Below, piece by piece: positions 26,859 through 34,669 of a stretch of DNA of 48,046 nt. Under the pieces are notes generated by a model, which saw nothing but the letters and a program-made list of their open reading frames with translations, searched no databases and was not told the origin of the DNA. Source of the stretch: Microcaldota archaeon (lineage in GTDB: Archaea > Micrarchaeota > Micrarchaeia > Norongarragalinales > Norongarragalinaceae); contig JACPGT010000013.1 of the NCBI GenBank assembly GCA_016188965.1, positions 68,563 to 116,608 of the forward strand, in the 5' to 3' direction. The first letter of the stretch is position 1, and the number at the start of each line of letters is the position of its first letter. The position numbers were made by a program, and so were the translations under genes.

Positions 26859-27094
26859 CATGAGGGCTGCGCACGCAAGATGTAGAGGGCGTCCTCATCG
26901 GTGGGGATTTTTGTGATAATGGGAAGACATACCGAAAGTTTGTCAACCTTGGCCATGAGGTCCTTGAAAGAAAATGAGGCGGACAAGATACCGGATTCCC
27001 CTACCGCGACCCATTGACCGGAGTATTTTTCACACTCCTTGCCATGGGTCGCCAGCCACTGGTGCGCACGATACCCGTCTACTTTCGGCTTCAT
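26858..27094 (-). CDS. DUF5678-like small protein, 78 aa
   Basis: MKPKVDGYRAHQWLATHGK followed by YSGQWVAVGESGIL and LPIITKIPTDEDALYIL. This matches the general pattern of DUF5678 proteins (a WxAxxGE strand pair and a terminal P..D.LYIL strand), which often sit next to retropepsin-like proteases in archaea; the family call is from memory of the pattern. Start at 27094 has a TATA-like CTAAAAA (27119-27125, plus-strand reading) about 28 nt upstream. Function unknown; possible accessory or substrate of the downstream protease. Confidence 0.65.
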   Translation of the reverse strand: MKPKVDGYRAHQWLATHGKECEKYSGQWVAVGESGILSASFSFKDLMAKVDKLSVCLPIITKIPTDEDALYILRAQPS

Positions 27095-27171
27095 GAAAAA
27101 GAATGTGCCGACTTCGGGACTAAAAACCTTCGGTAGAGAAAAAATCAACCGCCGCGGGAACCGGGTAAAGA

Positions 27172-27210
27172 CTAAACGACTCGGAACTTGTATCCGTACG
27201 CAATCACGCC
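27172..27210 (-). pseudogene. Orphan second copy of the DUF35 gene 3' end
   Basis: Minus-strand codons give GVIAYGYKFRVV and a TAG stop, against GAIAYGYKFRVV and TAA in the intact gene. Only two of 39 bases differ (one Ala/Val change, one in the stop codon), so this copy is much younger or less diverged than the ones at rli and HMG-CoA synthase. It lies just upstream of the DUF5678-like gene promoter. Confidence 0.88.
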
Positions 27211-27275
27211 CGGATCCCCGGGGGCAACCCACGGGTTTCCCCCTGGAAATCCGTCTTCCTCGCCCCCTTCAACGT
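27211..27275 (-). mobile_element. Family-1 hairpin scaffold, short form (copy B)
   Basis: 65 nt between the DUF35 gene and its orphan end. Plus-strand landmarks in order: ATCCCCGGGGG, CAACCCACGGGTTT, CCCCCTGG, CCTCGCCCCCTTCAAC. These match copy A (3191-3254) over nearly its full length and the outer part of copy E (7646-7788). Arms CAACCC and GGGTTT pair around a short loop, inside CCCGGGGG/CCCCCTGG. No coding capacity. Confidence 0.65.
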
Positions 27276-27674
27276 TTAAACGACTCGGAACTTGTATCCG
27301 TACGCAATCGCGCCTTCGGGAGAATCCTCGTAAATCTTGCGGAAAACCAGTTCCACCCTGGCGCCTTCCTTGACGACATCGGCCTTGGAGTCCACGATCT
27401 GCGTCAAAAGCGTGGCCTTGTTCGCCAGTTCCACAATAGCCAGGAAATACGGCGTCTCATGCTCGAAACCCGACGGCGCCACGAAGACCTGGGAGTAAGA
27501 CAAAATCTTGCCGGTTTCCGGCATTTTGGCGTCCACCAGCTTGCCTTTGCGGCGGCACGTGGGGCACACTCTACGCATGGGAAAATAATACTTGCCGCAC
27601 GTCTGGCAGTGCGTGCCGAGCAGGTTGTATCGCTCGGGAATGTTGCGCCACATCAACGGAAGTGCTTCTTTCAT
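27276..27674 (-). CDS. DUF35 OB-fold/zinc-ribbon protein of the thiolase-HMGCS complex
   Basis: 132 aa. A rubredoxin-like zinc ribbon (Cys23, Cys26, Cys37, Cys40 in CQTCGKYYFPMRRVCPTC) precedes an OB fold (ILSYSQVFVAPSGF). In archaea DUF35 proteins bridge acetoacetyl-CoA thiolase and HMG-CoA synthase in one complex that channels the unfavourable thiolase product. Here it is downstream of exactly those two genes on the same strand, with a 30-nt gap. Its 3' end is duplicated beyond a family-1 scaffold. Confidence 0.92.
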   Translation of the reverse strand: MKEALPLMWRNIPERYNLLGTHCQTCGKYYFPMRRVCPTCRRKGKLVDAKMPETGKILSYSQVFVAPSGFEHETPYFLAIVELANKATLLTQIVDSKADVVKEGARVELVFRKIYEDSPEGAIAYGYKFRVV

Positions 27675-27704
27675 CTTTCAATCACGACATTTTTCTCGTT
27701 TGAC

Positions 27705-28871
27705 TCAGAATCCTTTCTTGAACGCGTGCACCACGACCGTGGCGCCCGAACCGCCCACGTTGTGCGACAAACCAATTTGCGCGTCCTTGACCTGCACAGG
27801 CGCCGGCGCATCGCCACGAAGCTGGCGGACCACGTCAATGGCCTCACGCACGCCCGAAGCGCCGACGGGGTGGCCCACGGCTTTCAGGCCGCCGGAGAGA
27901 TTCGTCGGAATGACGCCTCCAAAATCGGTGTTGCCCTCTTCCACAAATTTGCCGCCGGTTCCTTTCTTGCAGAAGCCCAAGTCCTCCAACGCCATGATCT
28001 GGGCGATGGAAAAACAGTCGTGGCATTCCAACAAGTCGATATCCTTGGGCGCAATCTTGGCCTGTTTATACGCATCTTTTGCCGCCACTTCCGTAGCATG
28101 CAAGCCCGTGAGGCTGCGGCGTTCATGCAACGCCAGCGTGTCGGAGGCTTGCGCCGAAGCGGCGATTTCCACCGGCTTGTCCGTGTACTCCTTGGCCTTG
28201 TCGGAAGCGCACAAAACCATGGCCGCGGCGCCGTCAGTCAGTGGCGAGCAGTCCAGAAGCTTCAAAGGAGAGGCGATGTAGCCGGAATCCATGACGTTTT
28301 CGACCGTGATGGCCTTGCGGAACTGGGCGTACGGATTGTGCACTGCGTGGCCGTGGTTCTTTACAGCACAGAGCGCCATCTGCTCCTCGGTCGTGCCGAA
28401 GTCGTGCATGTGGCGGCGGGCCATGAGCGCGTAAATCGCGGGGAAAGTGGCGCCGTTGAACAATTCGGACTCCTGATCGCCGGCACCGGCCAACGCGACG
28501 GCGGCATCTTCGGTCGAGACGTCCGTCATCTTCTCCATGCCGCCCACGGCGACGACGTCGTACATCCCGCCGGCGACGGCCATGTAAGCCAGACGCAGGG
28601 CGACGCCGCCGGAGGCGCAAGCCGCTTCGGTGCGGTACGCAGGCACGGGGTTCATACCCATCTGGTCGGCCATCAAGGCGCCGATGTGTTCCTGGCCGAT
28701 GAAACGGCCGGAGGCCATGCAGCCGCCGAAAAGCGCCTGGACGTCTTTTCCTTCTACGTTGGCGTTCTCAATGGCCTTGATGCCCGCTTCGGTCACCAGG
28801 TCCCGAAGCGATAGGGACCAGTGTTCGCCGAAAGTCGTCTGTCCTACTCCGATGACGGAAACTTTTCTCAT
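27705..28871 (-). CDS. Acetyl-CoA C-acetyltransferase (archaeal SCP-x-type thiolase)
   Basis: Condenses two acetyl-CoA to acetoacetyl-CoA, the first step to mevalonate. 388 aa. Nucleophile Cys85 in EAACASGG; the C-terminal HPVGASG and SHNVGGSGAT motifs supply the other catalytic residues. The last motif has Gly-Gly-Ser where bacterial thiolases carry the second Cys, as in the archaeal/SCP-x branch. Start MRKVSVIGVGQTTFG at 28871. Located between HMG-CoA synthase and DUF35, the standard archaeal arrangement. Confidence 0.93.
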   Translation of the reverse strand: MRKVSVIGVGQTTFGEHWSLSLRDLVTEAGIKAIENANVEGKDVQALFGGCMASGRFIGQEHIGALMADQMGMNPVPAYRTEAACASGGVALRLAYMAVAGGMYDVVAVGGMEKMTDVSTEDAAVALAGAGDQESELFNGATFPAIYALMARRHMHDFGTTEEQMALCAVKNHGHAVHNPYAQFRKAITVENVMDSGYIASPLKLLDCSPLTDGAAAMVLCASDKAKEYTDKPVEIAASAQASDTLALHERRSLTGLHATEVAAKDAYKQAKIAPKDIDLLECHDCFSIAQIMALEDLGFCKKGTGGKFVEEGNTDFGGVIPTNLSGGLKAVGHPVGASGVREAIDVVRQLRGDAPAPVQVKDAQIGLSHNVGGSGATVVVHAFKKGF

Positions 28872-29009
28872 GAAGAACAACCTTTTTTGCGTAAAGCCAG
28901 GAAAGAAAAAAAAGCGAAAGCAACGTTGCAACGGCAAACGCCACGGACGCATTTTTCTTCTTTTCCAAGCGGCTTTGTTTTCAAATGACCTCGAATGGAT
29001 GTTGTTGCA

Positions 29010-29042
29010 TTACAGGCTCTTCAATCTGCGTCTGTTCTCAAT
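29010..29042 (-). pseudogene. Orphan second copy of the HMG-CoA synthase 3' end
   Basis: Minus-strand codons give IENRRRLKSL and TAA; the intact gene ends [10 protein letters not shown] and TAG. Ten of 11 codons differ: seven synonymously, two by Lys/Glu and Lys/Arg changes, one in the stop. The protein tail is kept while DNA identity is nearly lost, so this cannot be a recent simple duplication of the adjacent end. It is separated from the gene by a family-2 scaffold. Confidence 0.8.
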
Positions 29043-29137
29043 CAACCTTTTCTTTCGAAGCGCACGCAAAGCAAAGCTTTGCGGCGCCCTCAAAATCGCT
29101 TGCGGCGATTTTGTTGGAAAAGCTTGACCAAAAGAAA
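29043..29137 (-). mobile_element. Family-2 hairpin scaffold, short form (copy D)
   Basis: 95 nt between HMG-CoA synthase and its orphan end. On the plus strand it contains CTTTTCTTTC, CGCACGCAAAGC, GCTTTGCGGCGCCC, AAAATCGC and GCGATTTTGTTGG, in the same order and strand as copy C (35843-35964). Two stems are clear: GCAAAGC/GCTTTGC and AAAATCGC/GCGATTTT. The G and T differences between copies keep pairing. No ORF. The 28872-29009 stretch beyond it shows nothing I can identify. Confidence 0.6.
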
Positions 29138-30181
29138 CTAAAGCGATTTCAGCTTCCTCCGGTTCTTGATGTACGTCGCGTAATCAATGTATTCCTTCTT
29201 GGCCACCAAGTCCTGCACTTGGGCCACCGGTTTGTGCCTGACGATTTCAGACGTGACGGTGAGGTCGAAGCCGTCCGACCCTGCGCCGGAGCCGTATGAC
29301 ACACACAAGATGCGATCGCCGCTTTTGGCGACATCCAATACGGCGGCAAGGCCGATCATGGAAGCGCCGGAATACGTGTTGCCGATGACCGGCGTAATGA
29401 GGCCCGTCTGGATCTGCTCCTTAGAAAAGCCCAAAATCTGTCCGGCGCGCACCGGGAACTTTCCGTTGGGCTGGTGAAACACGGCGTACGCGTAGTCGGA
29501 CGCCTGGGTGCCCGCGATTTCCATCGTCTTCTTCGCGCAGGAAACGACGTGCTTGAAGTAGGCCGGGTCGCCGGTGAAGCGGCCGGCATGCATCGGAAAT
29601 TCTTCGTGCTGGCGGCGCCAGAAGTCCGGCGTGTCCGTCGTGTAGGAATACGTGTGGTTGATTTCGGCGATGATTTTTTCGCGGCCCACCAAAAAAGCGG
29701 CGCCTCCGGATGCGGCGGAGAACTCCAACGCATCCCCGGGCCGCCCTTGCGCCGTGTCCGCGCCCACGGCCAACCCCACGTCGATCATGTGGCTCTTCAC
29801 AAGGCCCAAACAGGTCTGGATGCCGGCGGTGCCGGCTTTGCAAGCGAATTCGTAGTCCGCGGCCATCAAATCAGGCCCCGCCATCAAGGCGTCGGCCACG
29901 GTGGCCGCCGTGGGTTTGACCGCGTACGGCTTGGATTCGGAGCCAATGTAGATGGCGCCAATCTTCTGGGCGTCGATGCCGGACATCTTCACGGCACGGC
30001 GCGACGCCTCCACGGCGATTGTGGCGGAGTCCTCATCAAAACCGCCGACGGCTTTTTCCTTGACGCCCAATCCGGCGGCGACGTGCTCTCCGTCTTTCCC
30101 CCACACGCGCGCGATCTCCGTCGTCTTGATGCGCCAATGGGGAATGGAAACGCCGTACCCGATGATGCCCGCTCTGGTCAT
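29138..30181 (-). CDS. Hydroxymethylglutaryl-CoA synthase (archaeal type)
   Basis: Condenses acetyl-CoA with acetoacetyl-CoA to HMG-CoA. 347 aa, the compact archaeal/bacterial size. Cys114 in [10 protein letters not shown] is the acylated nucleophile; a conserved FHQPNGKFP supplies the His, and Glu in the N-terminal [11 protein letters not shown] is present. Start [14 protein letters not shown] at 30181; an upstream frame to 30253 has no support. A TATA-like TTTTTTAAG near 30275 would give a ~65-nt leader. Divergent from HMG-CoA reductase. Its last codons appear replaced, with the older end left at 29010-29042. Confidence 0.95.
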   Translation of the reverse strand: MTRAGIIGYGVSIPHWRIKTTEIARVWGKDGEHVAAGLGVKEKAVGGFDEDSATIAVEASRRAVKMSGIDAQKIGAIYIGSESKPYAVKPTAATVADALMAGPDLMAADYEFACKAGTAGIQTCLGLVKSHMIDVGLAVGADTAQGRPGDALEFSAASGGAAFLVGREKIIAEINHTYSYTTDTPDFWRRQHEEFPMHAGRFTGDPAYFKHVVSCAKKTMEIAGTQASDYAYAVFHQPNGKFPVRAGQILGFSKEQIQTGLITPVIGNTYSGASMIGLAAVLDVAKSGDRILCVSYGSGAGSDGFDLTVTSEIVRHKPVAQVQDLVAKKEYIDYATYIKNRRKLKSL

Positions 30182-30321
30182 GGCAGAAATAACCTTTCTT
30201 ACAACCTGGCATGGACGGGAGACTGAAGCCTCAAAACCACGCAGGAAGGACACGTATCATCTCCATCCGGCTTAAAAAACAATCCAATCTACGACAATCG
30301 CCAAAGCCGGTTGCGGCAATA

Positions 30322-30413
30322 CAACAAGACCGGCAAATTCAAATACGAACAGGCCGGTCTTGTTGAATAGCAAGACGCGACTAGACACAACCAATCAATT
30401 TCGCGTCTTGCTA
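30322..30413. repeat. Twin-hairpin repeat (copy 3)
   Basis: Two perfect 13-bp stem hairpins separated by 2 nt: CAACAAGACCGGC/GCCGGTCTTGTTG with an 18-nt loop (30322-30365) and TAGCAAGACGCGA/TCGCGTCTTGCTA with a 20-nt loop (30368-30413). Flanked by TA on both sides. Same lengths, 2-nt spacer and TAG...CTA ends as copies 1 and 2. It sits in the divergent gap between HMG-CoA synthase and reductase; its right end forms CTTGCTATAC, a possible weak TATA box 45 nt before the reductase start. Confidence 0.8.
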
Positions 30414-30455
30414 TACCCGAACCTTTTTGAACGTTTTGCCCCACAAGAAGGCTTT

Positions 30456-31727
30456 ATGCTGTCCAAAGAATTCAAGACCAAAGGCCCATCCGCCCGATTG
30501 GACGAAATCGCCTCCGCCGCCAATCTCACGCCTGAAGAAAAAGCCCTGTTCGCGCAATACGGCAGTTTGGACTCGGCAGTAGCCAACCGCATGATCGAAA
30601 ACGTCTTTTCCACGTACGCCTTGCCGTTGGGCATCGCCACCCACTTCACCATCAACGGCCGCGAGCGGCTCATCCCCATGGTACTGGAAGAGCCATCCGT
30701 CGTTGCCGGCGCCTCGTTTGCCGCCAAACTGGCCCAACCCAACGGATTTACCGCGTCCAGCACCGAACCGGTCATGATCGGCCAAGTCCAGATGGTCGGC
30801 ATCCCCGACCTCAAGAAAGCCCAAGACGCCATCCAGGCCAATAAAGCACGGCTTACGGAAAAAGCCAACGCGAAAGACCCCATGCTCGTCTCCCGCGGCG
30901 GCGGCGTCAACGACATCCAGACCCGCATGCTCAAAACGGGTCGGGGCGACATGCTCATCGTCCACTTGCACGTCAACTGCCAGGACGCCATGGGCGCCAA
31001 CGCCGTCAACACCATGTGCGAAGCCATCAGTCCGGATTTGGAAGCCCTTACCGGCGGACAGGCCCGCTTGCGCATCCTGACGAATTTAGCCATCCACCGC
31101 ACCGCCACCGCTACAGCAATCTGGACCAAGGACGCGCTGGCCGAAAGCACCAAGAACACCCTCACGGGCGAACAGGTGGTGAACGCCATCCTGGACGCGT
31201 ACGAATTCGCCAAGAACGATCCGTTCCGCGCCTGCACCAACAACAAAGGCATCATGAACGGCATCGACGCAGTCGTGATTGCCACGGGCAACGACTGGCG
31301 CGCCATGGAAGCCGGAGCGCATGCCTTTGCCGTGAAAAACGGCCAATACACCAGCCTCACCACCTATTCCAAGACGCCGGAAGGCCATCTGAAAGGTGAA
31401 ATCACCATTCCGGTGGCAGTTGGTCTGGTCGGCGGCGCCACGCGCACCCACCCGTTGGCCAAGATTTGCTTGAAGATCATGGACGTCAAGTCGGCCCGCG
31501 ACTTGGGCGAAGTGCTCGCCTCGGTGGGCCTTGCCCAAAACTTTGCCGCCATGCGCGCGTTATCGACGGAAGGAATCTCGCGCGGGCACCTCAAGCTTCA
31601 CGCGAAAAACATTGCCGTCATGGTTGGCGCACAAGGCGACGACATCGACCGTATTGCGGCGCAGATGGCGCAGGAAAAGAACGTCAACGCGGCTCGGGCA
31701 AAGGAATTGCTGGAAAAGAAAGCGTAA
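30456..31727 (+). CDS. mvaA: HMG-CoA reductase, class II
   Basis: Reduces HMG-CoA to mevalonate. 423 aa, without the membrane anchor of eukaryotic enzymes. Class II (bacterial-type) signatures: ENVFSTYALPLGIATHF, the catalytic-Glu block EEPSVVAGASFAAK, Asp in NCQDAMGANAVNTM, Lys in NNKGIMNGIDAVVIATGND, and the C-terminal catalytic His in GHLKLHAKN. Most archaea have class I enzymes, so a class II form suggests bacterial ancestry. Start at 30456 (MLSKEFKTKG) has AAGAAGG upstream; the longer frame to 30360 lies inside the repeat. Confidence 0.95.
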   Translation: MLSKEFKTKGPSARLDEIASAANLTPEEKALFAQYGSLDSAVANRMIENVFSTYALPLGIATHFTINGRERLIPMVLEEPSVVAGASFAAKLAQPNGFTASSTEPVMIGQVQMVGIPDLKKAQDAIQANKARLTEKANAKDPMLVSRGGGVNDIQTRMLKTGRGDMLIVHLHVNCQDAMGANAVNTMCEAISPDLEALTGGQARLRILTNLAIHRTATATAIWTKDALAESTKNTLTGEQVVNAILDAYEFAKNDPFRACTNNKGIMNGIDAVVIATGNDWRAMEAGAHAFAVKNGQYTSLTTYSKTPEGHLKGEITIPVAVGLVGGATRTHPLAKICLKIMDVKSARDLGEVLASVGLAQNFAAMRALSTEGISRGHLKLHAKNIAVMVGAQGDDIDRIAAQMAQEKNVNAARAKELLEKKA

Positions 31728-31734
31728 AGCCCGC

Positions 31735-32094
31735 CTAAGTGCCGTCCATCTTCAGGCGCGCCAGCTCTTTCTTGATTTTCTTTACGTCGTACCGATTCGA
31801 AAGCCATTCGGCGTCTTTGATTTTTTCCACCACTTTTTCCAGGATTTCCGCCGCCTCGGCAAAGCCGATGCGCTCCACGCGCACGCCCACGGCGCCGCCT
31901 TGCTCAAAGTGGTCCCAGTCGTGGCGGCCAAAATACGCGCCGCATTGCGGGCACTTCAGCAGATGGAAGGCATCCAAGTCGTCGCCGTAATAGCCGAAGT
32001 CCTCGAATTTTTCCACACAGGCCGGAAGCCGCTGTTGGGCCAGCACGTCAGCCTCAACGGAGTCATTGATGTCCGAACAAACAGTACAACCCAT
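31735..32094 (-). CDS. Hypothetical zinc-ribbon-like protein, 119 aa
   Basis: Two CxxC pairs (Cys3/Cys6 in MGCTVC and Cys48/Cys51 in LKCPQCGAYF) suggest one zinc ribbon formed from the N-terminal half; the C-terminal half is helical (AEILEKVVEKIKDAEWLSNR). Family not recognised. The ATG overlaps the lemA stop (TGATG), so it is translationally coupled to lemA. It is convergent with HMG-CoA reductase, 7 nt apart. Confidence 0.65.
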   Translation of the reverse strand: MGCTVCSDINDSVEADVLAQQRLPACVEKFEDFGYYGDDLDAFHLLKCPQCGAYFGRHDWDHFEQGGAVGVRVERIGFAEAAEILEKVVEKIKDAEWLSNRYDVKKIKKELARLKMDGT

Positions 32095-32651
32095 CAAAAC
32101 GTCGCCTTAAAATCCTGACGCGCTTCCTGCGACACCTGGAAGAATTCCTCCCGCTTGTACGACAACAAGTTAGCGACGAGGACGTCGGGAATGGACTCGA
32201 TGCGGATGTTGTACAGGTTCACGGCGTTGTTGTAGAATTCGCGCCGGTCGGCAATCTCGTTCTCCAGACCCGAAATGCGGCTCTGTAGTTGCTGGAAGCT
32301 CTCGACGGCGCGCAGCTGTGGATAATTTTCCGCCACGGCGAATAACGACTTCAAGGCGCCGGATGTCTGGGCATCGGCCGCTGCCTTTTCCGGCAGCGTC
32401 TTGGCATTCATAAAGGCCGTGCGGGCCTCGGTGACGGCTTGCAACGTCTTGGTCTCGTGCGCCATGTACGCTTTGACGCACGCCAACAGGTTGGGCAATT
32501 CGTTGTACCGCTGCTGCAGCAAGACGTCGATGTTCGACCACGATTTTCGGATGTCGTTCTTCAAGCCGACCAGGCCGTTGTACACTACCACGAAAAACAG
32601 CGCGACGGCGCCTAAGACGAAAAGCACGACCAATTCAAGACCCAATGCCAC
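32094..32651 (-). CDS. lemA: LemA family membrane protein
   Basis: 185 aa. One N-terminal membrane helix (LELVVLFVLGAVALFFVVVY), then the family pattern YNGLVGLKNDIRKSWSNIDV, LLQQRYNELPNLL and ENYPQLRAVESFQQLQSRIS. The body is a helical bundle. LemA proteins often sit with GIDE-domain or TPM proteins, as here (GIDE gene 27 nt upstream). Molecular function is not established. Confidence 0.93.
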   Translation of the reverse strand: MALGLELVVLFVLGAVALFFVVVYNGLVGLKNDIRKSWSNIDVLLQQRYNELPNLLACVKAYMAHETKTLQAVTEARTAFMNAKTLPEKAAADAQTSGALKSLFAVAENYPQLRAVESFQQLQSRISGLENEIADRREFYNNAVNLYNIRIESIPDVLVANLLSYKREEFFQVSQEARQDFKATF

Positions 32652-32678
32652 GGATTGTTCCCCTCCCCTTTACGCGAA

Positions 32679-33443
32679 TCAGAATATTTTCCAATGCATG
32701 AACAGCCAAGCCAGGCTGCCGACGGTCAGAAGCAGGCCAACCAGGATGCCACCCCAGGCCTGCCATACCAGATTACCCAATACTTGCTTTTCGGACTTGT
32801 CGGACACGTAGAACGGATTCGAGCCGCCACCTTTGGAAATCAAGACGTCCTTGACGCCCTCAACCGCCGTACCCTCCGCAACGAAAGGGTTGTCTCCTGC
32901 CGTGCCCGTCACGAACACCCCGTCATCCGGCGCCAAGTGCCACTCCGTGTAGCGCATTTCCTTGTTAAGACCGAACCAGCCTTCATGACTCAACTTCTTC
33001 GAAGCCATAAACGTTTGGATACGCTCCGGAGGGTCCTGCCGGCCGACCTGCAAGAAATCATGGGGCAAGTCTACCTCCGCGCCTTGGCAATCGACCAGGA
33101 CATCCCCCGTCTCATCACGCAGGAAAAAACGCTTGGACTGCACGCCGGAGGCCACGGTTTGCCAACTTTCGTTCTTGCCGCCGCGGTACTCCTCGACTTT
33201 GTAATGATAGTACACGCACGGCGAGCCGGTAAAAGGCGCCTCCAGTAAACCATCTTCCGAAGGCACCACGCGGCCGGAGACTTCCACCGGACCCATGGCG
33301 ATGGAGCGGACCTTGGACGTCGGCGTATTCTCGATGCGCTGCTTGAGGCCCAACCGCTTGAAACCAAACGCCAAAAGCACAAGACCAATGCCTAAGCCGA
33401 ACAGCAAAGCGATGGTCGGGTCCGACGACGCCTTGGAAGCCAT
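32679..33443 (-). CDS. GIDE-domain membrane protein
   Basis: 254 aa with a membrane helix at each end (about residues 11-29 and 228-250) and a soluble domain between. Seen: MGPVEVSGRVVPSEDGLLEA, SPCVYYHYKVEEY and RRVFFLRDETGD-like RFFLRDETGDVLVD, the pattern of the GIDE domain that flanks the RING in mitochondrial MULAN-type ligases; no RING is present here. Start at 33443 has TTTTAAAA about 23 nt upstream, so probably leaderless and the first gene of the GIDE-lemA-zinc ribbon operon. Confidence 0.82.
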   Translation of the reverse strand: MASKASSDPTIALLFGLGIGLVLLAFGFKRLGLKQRIENTPTSKVRSIAMGPVEVSGRVVPSEDGLLEAPFTGSPCVYYHYKVEEYRGGKNESWQTVASGVQSKRFFLRDETGDVLVDCQGAEVDLPHDFLQVGRQDPPERIQTFMASKKLSHEGWFGLNKEMRYTEWHLAPDDGVFVTGTAGDNPFVAEGTAVEGVKDVLISKGGGSNPFYVSDKSEKQVLGNLVWQAWGGILVGLLLTVGSLAWLFMHWKIF

Positions 33444-33549
33444 TATTGCAATACGTCGGCGGGTTTTAAAACGGAGGCAAGCCTATTGCCGCGGCCGGAA
33501 AAGAAAGAAAACAACGAATAAAGGGAACCTATCCGTTAGCCTTGCGAAC

Positions 33550-34170
33550 ATGAAACTCTTCATCATCCGCCACTGCCAAACCACCGGCAACGCCAGCTTC
33601 AAGTTGCAAGGGGCCAAGACGCCAGGACAGCTGACCGAACGGGGCCGCCTCCAATTGGCCGCTTTGAAGCGCTTTTTCTCGCACGAAAAAATCCAAGCCG
33701 TTTACTCCAGCCCCCTCCAGCGGGCGCAGCTTACGGCCCGCGGCCTCTCATCCAAAAGACCAATCGTGCTTCCGGAACTGATCGAAATCGACTTCGGCGA
33801 TTTGGAAGGCGCGACGCACGAAGAGACCAAAGCGGATCAGCCCGACTTGTTCAATGACATTTTTGACAACCCCAAAAAGCGCTTTCCAAACGGCGAAAGC
33901 CTCCAGGACGTCCAGGACCGCCTTCAGCCCTTGGTCAAAAAGCTCCAGTCCCAAGACGGCAACCCGACGGTCGTCATCGTGGGCCACAACATCCTCAACC
34001 GCGTCCTTTTGGCCACCTTGCTGGATTTGCCGCTGGAGCATTGCCGCATGTTCAAGCTGAAGAACGCCTCCATCGCCGAGATCGATGCCAATCCCCACCA
34101 CCGCCGGCTCTATTTGCTGCACAACGGTTTTGCGAGCATCGGAAAAGACAAAGACGGCAAGAAAAAATAG
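33550..34170 (+). CDS. Histidine phosphatase (phosphoglycerate mutase-like) family protein
   Basis: 206 aa. Catalytic RHC at the N-terminus (MKLFIIRHCQTTGN), second Arg in SSPLQRAQLTA, Glu in EIDFGDLEG, and the C-terminal catalytic His in VVIVGHNILNR. It could be a broad phosphatase or act on sugar phosphates or cofactor precursors; the sequence does not say. Start at 33550 lies 30 nt after AATAAAG (33517-33523). The frame is open further upstream but has no support there. Confidence 0.88.
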   Translation: MKLFIIRHCQTTGNASFKLQGAKTPGQLTERGRLQLAALKRFFSHEKIQAVYSSPLQRAQLTARGLSSKRPIVLPELIEIDFGDLEGATHEETKADQPDLFNDIFDNPKKRFPNGESLQDVQDRLQPLVKKLQSQDGNPTVVIVGHNILNRVLLATLLDLPLEHCRMFKLKNASIAEIDANPHHRRLYLLHNGFASIGKDKDGKKK

Positions 34171-34197
34171 GAATAAACAAAAACAAAAATATTCCTA
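34168..34197. terminator. TAGGAATA/TATTCCTA hairpin between convergent genes
   Basis: An 8-bp perfect inverted repeat with a 14-nt A-rich loop, overlapping the stop codon of the 33550 gene, followed by A-rich sequence. Convergent genes end on both sides, so a bidirectional terminator role is plausible. It shares TAG...CTA ends with the twin-hairpin repeats but is shorter, so I do not group it with them. Confidence 0.4.
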
Positions 34198-34255
34198 AAA
34201 GAATAATCGCGATGATGGTCAGGCGGCAAAAACCAGAAGACCGGAAAAAAGGAGC

Positions 34256-34642
34256 CTATGTTTTCCGTATTGCCGCAATCATGCTGATTTCCACCTGCGC
34301 GCCCAACGGGAGGGCCTTGACGCAGACAGTCTCGCGTGCGGGAAACGGCTCGGAAAAATAGCTGCCGTAGACGGGATTGACCTTGCCGAAATCCGCCATG
34401 TCCGTCAAGTAAATCGTTGTCTTGACCACGTCGGCAAACGACAAGTCCGCCGCCTCCAAGACGGCCTGGAGATTGGCCATGATCTGGCGCACCTGCTCCT
34501 CAACGGAGCCCTGCAACAGCGTGCCATCCGGGCCCACAGGAATCTGGCCCGAAAGAAAGACGTAACCGCCCGCCTCGACGGCTTGCGAATAGGGACCCAC
34601 GGCTTTGGGCGCATGCGGGGATCCGATCTTCTGCTTCGTCAT
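34256..34642 (-). CDS. ridA: RidA/YjgF family enamine/imine deaminase
   Basis: 128 aa. Typical patterns: PHAPKAVGPYSQAV, GGYVFLSGQIP, VEEQVRQIMANLQAVLEAA, and the C-terminal RETVCVKALPLGAQVEISMIA with the conserved Arg that holds carboxylate substrates. Likely detoxifies 2-aminoacrylate-type intermediates released by PLP enzymes. Start at 34642 (MTKQKIGS); the frame opens at 34651. 27 nt after mevalonate kinase, so probably in the same transcript, though no functional link is known. A T6 run follows the stop. Confidence 0.93.
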   Translation of the reverse strand: MTKQKIGSPHAPKAVGPYSQAVEAGGYVFLSGQIPVGPDGTLLQGSVEEQVRQIMANLQAVLEAADLSFADVVKTTIYLTDMADFGKVNPVYGSYFSEPFPARETVCVKALPLGAQVEISMIAAIRKT

Positions 34643-34669
34643 CAAAACCACCTGGGAAAAACGCGCAAT

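Noticed and set aside
34168-34197. TAG...CTA hairpin as a member of the twin-hairpin family
   Set aside because: It is 30 nt long with an 8-bp stem, lacks the TAGCAA-type arms and TA flanks, and is better explained as a terminator between convergent genes.
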